In this document: one piece after another, positions 9,020 to 16,867 of the stretch
Numbering within the stretch: position 1 is the first letter of the stretch
Layout: each line of letters opens with the position of its first letter
Origin: an uncultured Poribacteria bacterium
GTDB lineage: Bacteria; Poribacteria; WGA-4E; WGA-3G
Direction of reading: 5' to 3'
Assembly (NCBI GenBank): GCA_958295855.1
Contig: OY282383.1
Span: 5,394,329-5,458,328, forward strand
DNA: 64,000 nt
The notes under the pieces: model-generated
Databases searched by the model: none
Seen by the model: the letters and a program-made list of their open reading frames with translations, nothing else
What the model was told of the DNA's origin: nothing
Position numbers and translations under genes: made by a program

Positions 9020-9706
9020 TTAAACACAGAAGCGTTGTCGTGCATACGCCAACCGCTCAGGCACCCCAATATCGATCCAACTCGCTTCAGTTTTCAAAGC
9101 GTAGAGATTGGAAGTGTACGGAAAAACGTCCCGTTCTATTGAGAAACACTCTCGGTTTTTGGGAAACGCCTCGGCGATGTCTCGATTGAAGAGGTACACC
9201 CCACCGTTGATGTATCCCGCGCGACAAGTTGACTGTTTCTCACGAAAGGCTTGTATCTTTCCGTCGTTATCCGCTACGATTTCGCCGTAGGGGCGGATAT
9301 CTCCAACATGCACGCTCAGTAATAGCCCTGCCATCTGTTGCTCAAAATGCCCCAACATCTCTCGCAGCGAAAAGCCAGCCAGGAGAACATCACCGTTCAA
9401 GACAAAAAAGGGTGACGTGTAAATCTGCCGCATCGCGTTGACAATCGCTCCACCGGTGCCGAGTCTTTTCTCCTCTTTGGCGTAGCGAATGCGTATACCG
9501 TCGTAGCAGGCACCGACATGTTCATAAAGCACATCGTGCAGATGCCCCGATGCGAGGACGACCTCTTCTACATTCACGTCCTTTAGCATTTTAATCTGCC
9601 ATGCCAACACCGTTTGCCCGGCGATGTCAAGTAGGATCTTAGGGAACGTTTTGGTGGTTTCGCCCAGCCGCGTCGCGAGACCGCCACAGAGGATGATCGC
9701 TTGCAT
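9020..9706 (-). CDS. Sugar-1-phosphate nucleotidyltransferase (HddC/GlmU-N type)
   Basis: The 228-residue protein is a single nucleotidyltransferase domain that makes an NDP-sugar from a sugar 1-phosphate and an NTP. The signature loop CGGLATRLGETTKTFPK occupies residues 7-23, with the substrate lysine in FPK. LNGDVL near residue 100 holds the metal-binding Asp, and INGGVYLF and WIDIGVPE are typical downstream motifs. The short single-domain form resembles D-glycero-D-manno-heptose 1-phosphate guanylyltransferase, but mannose- or glucose-1-phosphate specificity cannot be excluded. AAGGAGAG stands a few bases upstream of the ATG. No other polysaccharide genes adjoin it. Confidence 0.85.
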   Translation of the reverse strand: MQAIILCGGLATRLGETTKTFPKILLDIAGQTVLAWQIKMLKDVNVEEVVLASGHLHDVLYEHVGACYDGIRIRYAKEEKRLGTGGAIVNAMRQIYTSPFFVLNGDVLLAGFSLREMLGHFEQQMAGLLLSVHVGDIRPYGEIVADNDGKIQAFREKQSTCRAGYINGGVYLFNRDIAEAFPKNRECFSIERDVFPYTSNLYALKTEASWIDIGVPERLAYARQRFCV

Positions 9707-9817
9707 CCTTATCTCTCCTTAATAACTAATCGTGAGTTTGTTATTTGAAAGTCTTGTTGCATTGTCTTTGCTCTCTGTATGAAGTGGGCAAGGCGGCAGG
9801 TTCACAGGAACGCAGGC

Positions 9818-9926
9818 TTTGAAAGAGAAGGCTTGGGCACGCCTTGTCAAATATCCGAACGGAAGAATTTCAGGAACGCCCCCGTTGTTAACACCACTGC
9901 AAAGAAACAGAGCAGCAACACATCCA
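9818..9926. repeat. 109-bp exact repeat, copy 1 (permease 3' end)
   Basis: These 109 bases are identical to 12943-13051. They hold the last codons of each permease gene plus 29 downstream bases, including AAGGC/GCCTT, a weak hairpin followed on the minus strand by CTCTTTC that may act as a terminator. Confidence 0.9.
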
Positions 9927-11274
9927 ACACAGAGTGCTCTAATGTATCGGCTAAAGGAATGTCTGTTAGATGTGGCGGAGGCGGGATTTTTTCCGTTTCT
10001 GACTTAGAAGAAGGATTCATCCGATTCGCCAATTGTAGCATCTGGGCGAGGGCATCGTCTGAAATGTTGCTGAAATACTCATCATGGAGCTGCGCATAGT
10101 ACCGGTCGCCCGTTTGAAAGTAGATATTTCTTTTCAGTTTTCCCGTTTGTGTTAAATTCATGACGAGATAGATTAAGGAAGATGTCGGCGTGATTCGAGA
10201 GAAGGTCTCGCCAACTTGTTCTTGCCGTTCCTTTTCACGCCGGTACTCCATGTCAATCTGATTTGCTTGATTCTGGAATTTCTGTCGAAACTCCTCTTCA
10301 ATGGGGCCTCTGAGTTTATCCAATTTTTCTTGTGTCTCCGGGGTTAGAGCGACACTGGTGCCCAGGATTTCAAACATTTTTTTGTTGATTCTGTCCTGCT
10401 TATCTTTAGTGAGATTATAGCGAAGTACTGTTTTTTCCATATAGACACTTTGCTCTGTTTGCGTAGGCGCGATGAGTTTGGCTGTAAGAAATCCAACCCG
10501 TGGTGCAATCAGCACCGCGAATACCCAAAAGGTAAAGGCAACGATAAGTGCTGTTTTGGCACTGTCTAGATAAGTGGAAATCACAACACCTATTGCAAAA
10601 AACACGGCAATGTAGAGAAACGAAACAAGCATGATGCAGAGAACTCTCGGAAAAATGTCAGGTTCCCCTAGGGGAAACCCTTGCCAAACAAGCAACAGTA
10701 AGCCAGCAATAAACGACACCAAGAACGGAGTAACGAAAACAAGATATCCACCCATCAATTTGCTCCACAAAAACAGATCGCGCGGCAGGGCGTTTGCCAA
10801 AGTTATACGCAGTGTTCCCGATTCTCTTTCTCCGGCAACAGCATCAAACGTAAACAACAGCGCAAGTAGACTGAAGACAGTGCTCATTACAAAGAGAAAA
10901 TCAAGATTTCCCAAAGCGTAGGAGAGGGGTGCCTGAGCGATGCCCGTTGAACCTTGCCTCACGCCATTGCGTGTCATGCCAAGATAAGTCGGCAGTGCTT
11001 CCTCTAAACCGTTCGCGAATACGCTCAACGGCGTGGGCTTGAAGAAGAGTTTGGACACTTCGGCGTTCGAGTCCTGTGTGTTCTGAGAATTCTCTTCGGC
11101 TTCTGTGTGTAAGCGTTTAACAGATTCTTGATAGTCTAACTGGTTTTGGCTATACTTGTGATAATTGATGGACAAGGTGAGCGGGATGAGCAAGAGACAC
11201 ATCAAAAGAAGTGCGACAAACCGGATGCTCAGAATATGATGCATAATCTCTTTTTGAATCAATGTGATTAACAT
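9847..11274 (-). CDS. ABC-2-type transporter permease (copy 1)
   Basis: This 475-residue membrane protein has an N-terminal transmembrane segment after a basic start (QKEIMHHILSIRFVALLLMCLLLIPLTL), a large extracytoplasmic region, then five or so transmembrane helices. The segment RESGTLRITLANALPRDLFLWSKLMGGY is the conserved cytoplasmic coupling region of ABC-2 permeases. A second charged region (residues about 290-380) precedes the final helix. No ATPase gene lies in the window, so its partner is elsewhere. The ATG has AAGGAG 8 nt upstream. It is about 60% similar by eye to the permease at 12972-14414, and the last 27 codons are nucleotide-identical. Confidence 0.85.
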   Translation of the reverse strand: MLITLIQKEIMHHILSIRFVALLLMCLLLIPLTLSINYHKYSQNQLDYQESVKRLHTEAEENSQNTQDSNAEVSKLFFKPTPLSVFANGLEEALPTYLGMTRNGVRQGSTGIAQAPLSYALGNLDFLFVMSTVFSLLALLFTFDAVAGERESGTLRITLANALPRDLFLWSKLMGGYLVFVTPFLVSFIAGLLLLVWQGFPLGEPDIFPRVLCIMLVSFLYIAVFFAIGVVISTYLDSAKTALIVAFTFWVFAVLIAPRVGFLTAKLIAPTQTEQSVYMEKTVLRYNLTKDKQDRINKKMFEILGTSVALTPETQEKLDKLRGPIEEEFRQKFQNQANQIDMEYRREKERQEQVGETFSRITPTSSLIYLVMNLTQTGKLKRNIYFQTGDRYYAQLHDEYFSNISDDALAQMLQLANRMNPSSKSETEKIPPPPHLTDIPLADTLEHSVLDVLLLCFFAVVLTTGAFLKFFRSDI

Positions 11275-11356
11275 TCAGCGTTCTCCTTTCTAACAAACTT
11301 CATGAAGAACACTCTTCCGGACGCGGTTGGCAACCACACCTACCGAAGCTGGAAGA

Positions 11357-11379
11357 ATTCTGTCCTTAATCGACAGAAT
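11357..11379. repeat. Inverted repeat flanking the redoxin gene (left)
   Basis: ATTCTGTC and GACAGAAT are separated by seven bases. A near-identical palindrome sits at 12886-12906, so the redoxin gene is bracketed by two copies. The left copy overlaps the last codons of the gene. Confidence 0.6.
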
Positions 11380-12859
11380 TAGATTCGATTAACCGTTCAA
11401 TCTTTCGTTCCAGGCTCTGTGGGTCGAAGTTCATAAACACTTCTTCAACAACCAGTTCCGGATTTAAAAGAATCGTTATGAGTTCCGTATGAGATTTGGA
11501 TGTATCTCTATTAAGTAGGGCCTGTATCTGGTCATTTTTATCGACCCAAATCGGCATTGAGAGTTGGTATTTCTCTTGGAATCCTTTAATTGCCTGCACA
11601 GAATCGCCGGTAGCAACGCCAATCGCCTCCAATTTTCCAGTGTCGTAGTTTGCAAGCAGCTTCTCCAGATGTTGTAACGCAGGGCCGCAGGCAGTAGAGT
11701 CTGTTGAAAAACTGTTCAGGAGAACGAGTTTGCCGCGGAGCCTATCTAGTGTCACAGGTTCTCCTGAAAGATTAGTAAAGGCCAGATCTGGCATCGGCTT
11801 AGCAATCAGTTTTAGTGCTTCAGGAGAGTTTGGTGAAAAATGCTGCCCTGGTAATAATTGCTTAAGTAATTCTTTTCCCTTTGGCGATTCAAGAAACGCC
11901 TCGCCGAGTTGTTCCTTGAGTTGCGCGTGTAAGTTACCCGAGGGGTTGACTTGCGCGGAAGTGATTTTCACCGTGCTGTTATTATAGATAGCTCTTTGGC
12001 GTCCATTTCGATAGAGTTTTCCGCTGACACTTAGGTTGAGAAAATGGTGTTGACACCGGACAATAGGTATCATATCGCCTTCATGTGCCAGCAGAAATTC
12101 CTGACCTGTTTTTTCGGTGAGTCGAAATTCATAGAGATAACTACACGGCAGCGTCGGATCTGCTGCGCCTTCGGTTAAAACGCCAGGCACTCCCGCTGTC
12201 TCGTCCGCAGGGCAAATCAGTGCTTTTTTATCCAAGTCTTGTGGACACAGCTCAGAAAGCCATTGACACCTCTCATTGCCATCGGCATGGTGGTTCTCGA
12301 TCGCCCTTTTTATGTTTCTCAAATTCTCCCGGCATCTCTCAATCCCTTTGGCCTCCTCAGGACTTTGTTGTTCTGAGGGTGTCGCCAACTCATGCGGGTA
12401 GGCATCTGCCAAGAGGGAGCGATTCAGATGAATCAGATCTTCACCGCTTTGTGGGTTTTGCTCAAGGAGTGCCTGGGTCTGTTCGCTGAGTTCAATATCG
12501 CTGAAACGTTTTGCTTCGTAGAGCGTCCCACCTTGGAGCAATTGATTCAAATCTGCAAGCAGTGCCTTCTGAAAGGAGGTAGAAGGGCTGCTATAACCAT
12601 CATATCCATCCAGCAGTTGTCGCGTTTGGGTAGACAACTGCGCTGCCAAGAATTTGGAGAAGGGGGCCCGCGTATCTTGGAGTTTCACCGCTAAACTACC
12701 CGGGTCTTTGAGCGCGTCCAGACTAAATAGGAAGGGGTGCTCTTCTGCGAAGGTCGCCGGGGTCCATATCAATAAAGCAGTAAGCAGAATCGTCATAATT
12801 CGGCACAGTAGGAGCGACTTGAGTGGGCGATTCTGCCAAAATAGTGTTGTTTGTAGCAT
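11366..12859 (-). CDS. Secreted redoxin-like protein with pseudopilin-like insert
   Basis: The product (497 residues from the ATG with AAAGGTG 9-10 nt upstream; a GTG at 12871 is the longer option) begins with a signal peptide (LLLCRIMTILLTALLIWTPATFA). The C-terminal 130 residues form an AhpC/TlpA-like redoxin domain: AFTNLSGEPVTLDRLRGKLV followed by STDSTACGPA. The thioredoxin CxxC is reduced to a single cysteine (CGPA), so disulfide exchange must differ from TlpA. A middle segment (CRENLRNIKRAIENHH, then ALICPADE and CSYLYEF) resembles the C-terminal part of planctomycete-type pseudopilins. It lies between two permease copies, apparently in one transcription unit. Confidence 0.75.
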   Translation of the reverse strand: MLQTTLFWQNRPLKSLLLCRIMTILLTALLIWTPATFAEEHPFLFSLDALKDPGSLAVKLQDTRAPFSKFLAAQLSTQTRQLLDGYDGYSSPSTSFQKALLADLNQLLQGGTLYEAKRFSDIELSEQTQALLEQNPQSGEDLIHLNRSLLADAYPHELATPSEQQSPEEAKGIERCRENLRNIKRAIENHHADGNERCQWLSELCPQDLDKKALICPADETAGVPGVLTEGAADPTLPCSYLYEFRLTEKTGQEFLLAHEGDMIPIVRCQHHFLNLSVSGKLYRNGRQRAIYNNSTVKITSAQVNPSGNLHAQLKEQLGEAFLESPKGKELLKQLLPGQHFSPNSPEALKLIAKPMPDLAFTNLSGEPVTLDRLRGKLVLLNSFSTDSTACGPALQHLEKLLANYDTGKLEAIGVATGDSVQAIKGFQEKYQLSMPIWVDKNDQIQALLNRDTSKSHTELITILLNPELVVEEVFMNFDPQSLERKIERLIESNSVD

Positions 12860-12885
12860 CTTCAAAATCACCTTTTCGTTTGGAG

Positions 12886-12906
12886 TTCTGTCTTTATTGG
12901 ACAGAA
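12886..12906. repeat. Inverted repeat flanking the redoxin gene (right)
   Basis: TTCTGTC and GACAGAA with a seven-base spacer, matching the palindrome at 11357-11379. Confidence 0.55.
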
Positions 12907-12942
12907 TGTGATTCGTATTTCATCGCCTGGTCTGATAATTCT
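12895..12942 (-). pseudogene. Remnant of the 3' end of the 14426-14713 gene
   Basis: The minus strand reads ELSDQAMKYESHSVQ and a stop, which matches ELADQAARYKSELL at the end of the 95-residue gene at 14426. At DNA level GCCTGGTCTG and TAATTCT are shared. It is a leftover from duplication of this cassette. Confidence 0.6.
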
Positions 12943-13051
12943 TTTGAAAGAGAAGGCTTGGGCACGCCTTGTCAAATATCCGAACGGAAGAATTTCAGGA
13001 ACGCCCCCGTTGTTAACACCACTGCAAAGAAACAGAGCAGCAACACATCCA
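12943..13051. repeat. 109-bp exact repeat, copy 2
   Basis: Identical to 9818-9926. Identity stops abruptly at both ends, which marks a recent duplication or gene-conversion tract covering the permease C-terminus and the bases just downstream. Confidence 0.9.
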
Positions 13052-14414
13052 CCATCGATTGACGAAAGGTCTCCCCTAAGGTTGTGGTTTCCAAGCGTGG
13101 CGGCTGCGTGATTTTGACAATATCGGTAGCCGGGTTGTAAGATCTTGTGGATACATAATCTACAATCTTACTGAACAAATCCGCATGAAGCGCGTCGTAG
13201 TAACGCCTGCCTGTTTGAAAGTAGTTGCTTCTTTTCCGCGTTCCCGTCTGTGTCAAATTCGTAGCGAGATAAATGAGAGAAGATGTCGGCGTGATTCGGG
13301 AAAACGTCTCGCCTATCTGTTCTTGCCGTGCTTTTTTGCGCTGATAGTCCCGGTCTATCTGGGCAGCGTGCTCCTCAGTTTTCTGCCGGTATTCCGCTTC
13401 AAGCGGTTTTACCCGTTTGTCAACCTCTTTTCCAACCTCCATTCCCAGGGCAAGTGCCTGTGTGTTCTCGGAAGATGTGAAATTTTGCTGTCGGGCTTTC
13501 CAGAGTTCTTGATGTATTTTGGCTTTTTTCGATTCCAGTTCTGCATTGTAATTCTCGCGGATGGCTGTTTTTTCCATATAGACGCTCTGAATCGTTGGGG
13601 TTGGTGAAATGAATTTCGCCGCAAGAAACCCAACGCGGGGGGCAATCAGCGCGGCGAATACCCACACGGTAAAGGCTACGATGAGTGCTGTTTTGGAGTT
13701 GTCTAAGTAGGTGGAAATGACAACACCTATCGAAAAAAAGACAGCAATGTAGAGCAGCGAGCCCAGCGTCAGGCTGAGCACTCGTGGGAAAATGTCAGGT
13801 TCGCCCAAGGGAAATCCTTGCGAGACCAGCAAGAGTAAGCCGACTAGAAACGACACTAAAAACGGCACAACAAACACAAGGTATCCGCCAATCAGTTTGC
13901 TCCACAAGAAAAGGTCGCGCGGCAGGGCGTTTGCCAAGGTTATCCGGAGTGTTCCCGCCTCTCTTTCGCCAGCAACAGCATCGAACGTAAACAGTAGTGC
14001 CAGCAAACTGAAAACAGTGCCTACCACAAACAGAAAGTCGAGGTGTCCCAAAAGATAGGAGAGGGGTTCGGAAACCAGTGCAGGGGGCCCCTGAGTAATC
14101 CCATTGCGCGTCATCCCAAGGTAGCTCGGCAGTGCGTCCCCTAGCCCGTTTGCGAAGACGCTCAAGGGTGTTGGTTTGAGGAAGAGTTTGGAAACTTCCT
14201 CTTCCGGTTCCAGGGACATCTTTGGGTTCACCGTGGTCTCTTCAATGTTGGCAAGTTTGACAGCTTCTTGATAGTCCACTGAGCTTTGGCGATAATTGTG
14301 ATAATTGATATGAAGCGTGAACGGGATGAGCAACAGACACATCAACAAGAGTGCGACAAACCGGACGCTCAGAATATGCTGCATAATCTCTTTTTGAATC
14401 ATTGTTAAGAACAT
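12972..14414 (-). CDS. ABC-2-type transporter permease (copy 2)
   Basis: This 480-residue paralog of the 9847-11274 permease shares its topology: an N-terminal helix after QKEIMQHILSVRFVALLL, an extracytoplasmic domain with SVFANGLGDALPSYLGMTRNG, the coupling segment REAGTLRITLANALPRDLFLWSKLIGGY, several helices and a charged insert before the last helix. It carries 13 more residues than copy 1 in the charged insert. AGGAG lies 9 nt before the ATG, inside the short gap after the 95-residue upstream gene, which suggests translational coupling. The cognate ATPase is not in this window. Confidence 0.85.
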   Translation of the reverse strand: MFLTMIQKEIMQHILSVRFVALLLMCLLLIPFTLHINYHNYRQSSVDYQEAVKLANIEETTVNPKMSLEPEEEVSKLFLKPTPLSVFANGLGDALPSYLGMTRNGITQGPPALVSEPLSYLLGHLDFLFVVGTVFSLLALLFTFDAVAGEREAGTLRITLANALPRDLFLWSKLIGGYLVFVVPFLVSFLVGLLLLVSQGFPLGEPDIFPRVLSLTLGSLLYIAVFFSIGVVISTYLDNSKTALIVAFTVWVFAALIAPRVGFLAAKFISPTPTIQSVYMEKTAIRENYNAELESKKAKIHQELWKARQQNFTSSENTQALALGMEVGKEVDKRVKPLEAEYRQKTEEHAAQIDRDYQRKKARQEQIGETFSRITPTSSLIYLATNLTQTGTRKRSNYFQTGRRYYDALHADLFSKIVDYVSTRSYNPATDIVKITQPPRLETTTLGETFRQSMVDVLLLCFFAVVLTTGAFLKFFRSDI

Positions 14415-14425
14415 TTAGTACTCTC

Positions 14426-14713
14426 CTAGAGAAGTTCTGATTTGTATCTCGCCGCCTGGTCTGCTAATTCTACGGTTCGGTAAAGGCGTTCTTCAACCCA
14501 TTGCACAGGTGCCCAGGTTTTCGTGAAATCGACTTCCGTGAAATCGGCTGCATCAATAATTTTGATGAACACCTTGTAGGTTCCAGCGAATAAGGGCCCC
14601 TCGTTGAGTTGATAGCCTAACCGAATCCAGTGATTGTTCAGGTACGCCTCGACCTGACTATGCCCTACGATTGTTACTTCATTTCCAAAAACTTTCAAGT
14701 TTATACACCGCAT
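14426..14713 (-). CDS. Transglutaminase-like fragment or small hypothetical protein
   Basis: The 95-residue product contains GHSQVEAYLNNHWIRLGY, which resembles the His-containing second half of a transglutaminase-core domain (H..VE.YL...W). FIKIIDAADFTEVDFTKTW follows. No catalytic cysteine segment is present, so it is probably a 5'-truncated remnant whose 3' end persists because it is coupled to the permease gene 11 nt downstream. A duplicate of its last codons survives at 12895-12942. The start codon lacks a clear ribosome-binding site. Function is uncertain. Confidence 0.45.
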   Translation of the reverse strand: MRCINLKVFGNEVTIVGHSQVEAYLNNHWIRLGYQLNEGPLFAGTYKVFIKIIDAADFTEVDFTKTWAPVQWVEERLYRTVELADQAARYKSELL

Positions 14714-14960
14714 AAGGCAAAAAGTTCCCGCTTTTTTTAGTTAGACAGGTTTATTCAGTGGGAGCCGATGGTTTCTCGAGTGCGATGGTTTTGATACGCC
14801 AAGAGGCCGCTCACACCAAATTGGCTTAATCTTTGGTTAAATCTTCTAGGTGATTCCTTCAATTCCGCTACAGATAACTTTACTGTGTAGATACCTTTTT
14901 TTGTTCGTTTTTATCAAGGAATGTGGGCGTTCATTTGATGTCAAAAACTTTACGGACATC

Positions 14961-14989
14961 GCTAAAAAGCACACGCATTTATGCGTGTG
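14961..14989 (-). terminator. Intrinsic terminator after the sigma-54 regulator
   Basis: CACACGCA/TGCGTGTG forms a perfect 8-bp stem with a 4-nt loop (14970-14989). On the minus strand the stem is followed by CTTTTTAG, the expected layout for a terminator of the regulator whose stop is at 15181. Confidence 0.65.
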
Positions 14990-15027
14990 TCTAAACCTGT
15001 GTGTCGTTATGGTGTATCAACTCATAC

Positions 15028-15056
15028 TTGACAACCAAAGGTTTTTGTGGTATCCT
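15028..15056 (+). promoter_or_regulatory. Sigma-70-like promoter with no obvious gene
   Basis: TTGACA (15028-15033), 17-nt spacer, TATCCT (15051-15056). The downstream 125 bases end at the convergent regulator gene and hold no credible frame, so it would give a short or antisense transcript, or is a relic. Confidence 0.45.
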
Positions 15057-15180
15057 ATTAAATTCCTTGTTGGGAGAGAATATCACCCGCGTCGCAAGGC
15101 GCGGTAAGACCGAAACCGCATCTAATCGGGAGCAATGCTGGAGTAAACAATCTTACGGCACATGGCGCGTGCCTACTACT

Positions 15181-16635
15181 TTATTTGTCAGCCTGTCTGT
15201 AGGCTTCAAGTTTTCGGTGGAGCGTTCGCACGCCGATGTCCAGAATCTTCGCCGCCTCGGTCTTATTGCCGCCTGCATCCTCTAATGTTTTGTCGATGGC
15301 TTCTCTCTCAATTTCTGCCATTGTCATGCCGACCCTACCGATGACTTCTTCCTCATCAAGTACCGGCAGATACTCCTGCGGGGACTGTGAATCCTCTTGA
15401 GGTTCCACCGGTGCAGAGATAGGTAAAAGCCCTTCCTGGGTACGCTGCTCACGCACATGAACAATAGTTGAGAGTACTTCCAACGCTTTCCTGAGGATGT
15501 CCGCTGTGTCACTCGTTTCCCCAATATTGGCAGTCTGCATCCAGCTGGTATCCTCATCAGGAATTTGGAATTGCATCTCTGTGGGATGGGTTTCTAACCC
15601 CGAAGCAGTTGTTGTCTGAAGCAAGCGGATTGCGGAGAAGATAAGCCCTACAATCGTCTTGTAAATGGTTGTATTTTCTGTTGCAATTTCCCCGGAGCCC
15701 TTGTCTACAACCTGTAAAGATGTGCCAGGTACATTAAGCGGTTCAGTTGTAGCAGGGGTTTCCAGCCCTGATACCGATTCTGCCGCACCCACAACCTGTG
15801 TAGGGGCAAGCTGTGTGCTCGAGGCTTGGACAGGTAGTGCGACATGCTCAGGTTCAGGATTAATCGGGAAATCTTTGAGTGCCAGTTCTTCGGTGGTGGC
15901 TACGATGATAGCGGTTTCAATGGCATTTCTAAGTTCTCGAACGTTGCCTGGCCAGTCTGCATTTTCGAGGTAATTGAGTGCCTCCGACGTGATGCCTGTA
16001 ATGGGTTTGCCGTGTTCTGTGCTTAATTCTGAAATGAAAGCAGATACGAAGAGTGGAATATCCTCACGCCGTTCCCGCAATGGGGGGACATGGATGCGAA
16101 AGAGGTTGAGGCGGTAGTAGAGATCTTGCCTAAATTTTTTCTGCTGAACCGATGTGGCTAGGTTGATGTTTGTGGCGGCGATAATGCGAACATCCACTTT
16201 AATGTTTTTATCTCCGCCGAGTCGAGTGAATTCTTGTGTTTCTAGCACGCGAAGAAACTTCACCTGCACTTCGGGCGACATTTCCCCTACTTCATCAAGG
16301 AACAGTGTGCCTCCGTTTGCTTGTTCAAACACGCCACGCCGCAGGTTTGTCGCCCCTGTGAAGGCTCCCTTTTCATGCCCGAAGAGTTCACTTTGCAGGA
16401 GTTCTGGGTAGAACGCGCCGCAGTTAAGCGCTTTGAAAGGTCTATTTTTCCGTGGACTGCTGTCATGGATAGCATTTGCAATGACATCTTTGCCAACGCC
16501 TGTTTCGCCTGTGATGAGGACAGTCGCTTTGGTGGGCGCGACCTGCTGGACGAGGCGAAAAACCTCCTGCATCGGTTCGGATTCTCCGATAATGGGGCGC
16601 GATGTATCGTTGGTAATGGGCATTGGAAGCGTCAT
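15181..16635 (-). CDS. Sigma-54-dependent transcriptional activator, no receiver domain
   Basis: This 484-residue bacterial enhancer-binding protein uses ATP to remodel sigma-54 RNA polymerase. Residues 43-50 are Walker A (GETGVGKD), 90-95 the sigma-54-contacting GAFTGA loop, and 108-119 Walker B (GGTLFLDEVGEM). The C-terminus is a Fis-type helix-turn-helix (GGNKTEAAKILDIGVRTLHRKLE). The AAA+ module starts directly at the N-terminus, so there is no receiver or sensor domain there; instead a poorly conserved insert of about 170 residues separates AAA+ from the DNA-binding domain. The start at 16635 is chosen because AAGGAC lies 7-8 nt upstream. Fragments of its 5' end are copied between the paralogous genes upstream. 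Confidence 0.92.
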   Translation of the reverse strand: MTLPMPITNDTSRPIIGESEPMQEVFRLVQQVAPTKATVLITGETGVGKDVIANAIHDSSPRKNRPFKALNCGAFYPELLQSELFGHEKGAFTGATNLRRGVFEQANGGTLFLDEVGEMSPEVQVKFLRVLETQEFTRLGGDKNIKVDVRIIAATNINLATSVQQKKFRQDLYYRLNLFRIHVPPLRERREDIPLFVSAFISELSTEHGKPITGITSEALNYLENADWPGNVRELRNAIETAIIVATTEELALKDFPINPEPEHVALPVQASSTQLAPTQVVGAAESVSGLETPATTEPLNVPGTSLQVVDKGSGEIATENTTIYKTIVGLIFSAIRLLQTTTASGLETHPTEMQFQIPDEDTSWMQTANIGETSDTADILRKALEVLSTIVHVREQRTQEGLLPISAPVEPQEDSQSPQEYLPVLDEEEVIGRVGMTMAEIEREAIDKTLEDAGGNKTEAAKILDIGVRTLHRKLEAYRQADK

Positions 16636-16867
16636 TTTTTGTCCTTGGTGCGAGGCGTGATAATTGCAATTGCAGCACAATTGGTATTTGCCCCTGCTTT
16701 GCAGGGGTTAACACCCTTAGCTCCACCGAGAGTTACCGTGTGACATCAGACCTAAGCGTAGGCACAAGGCACTACCCCTATGGCCTTCTCCGCAAGGAAT
16801 GGGGTATTCACCCCCGCGGAGCGGGGGATTTCACCCTCAGGGAAAAAACAGGTTGCAACGGTTGTGG

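Larger units (their letters stand above)
14714..15180. other. Intergenic region with terminator and an orphan promoter
   Basis: Apart from the hairpin at 14961-14989 and the + strand promoter at 15028-15056, I see no gene. Short frames here have no usable ribosome-binding sites. Confidence 0.5.
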
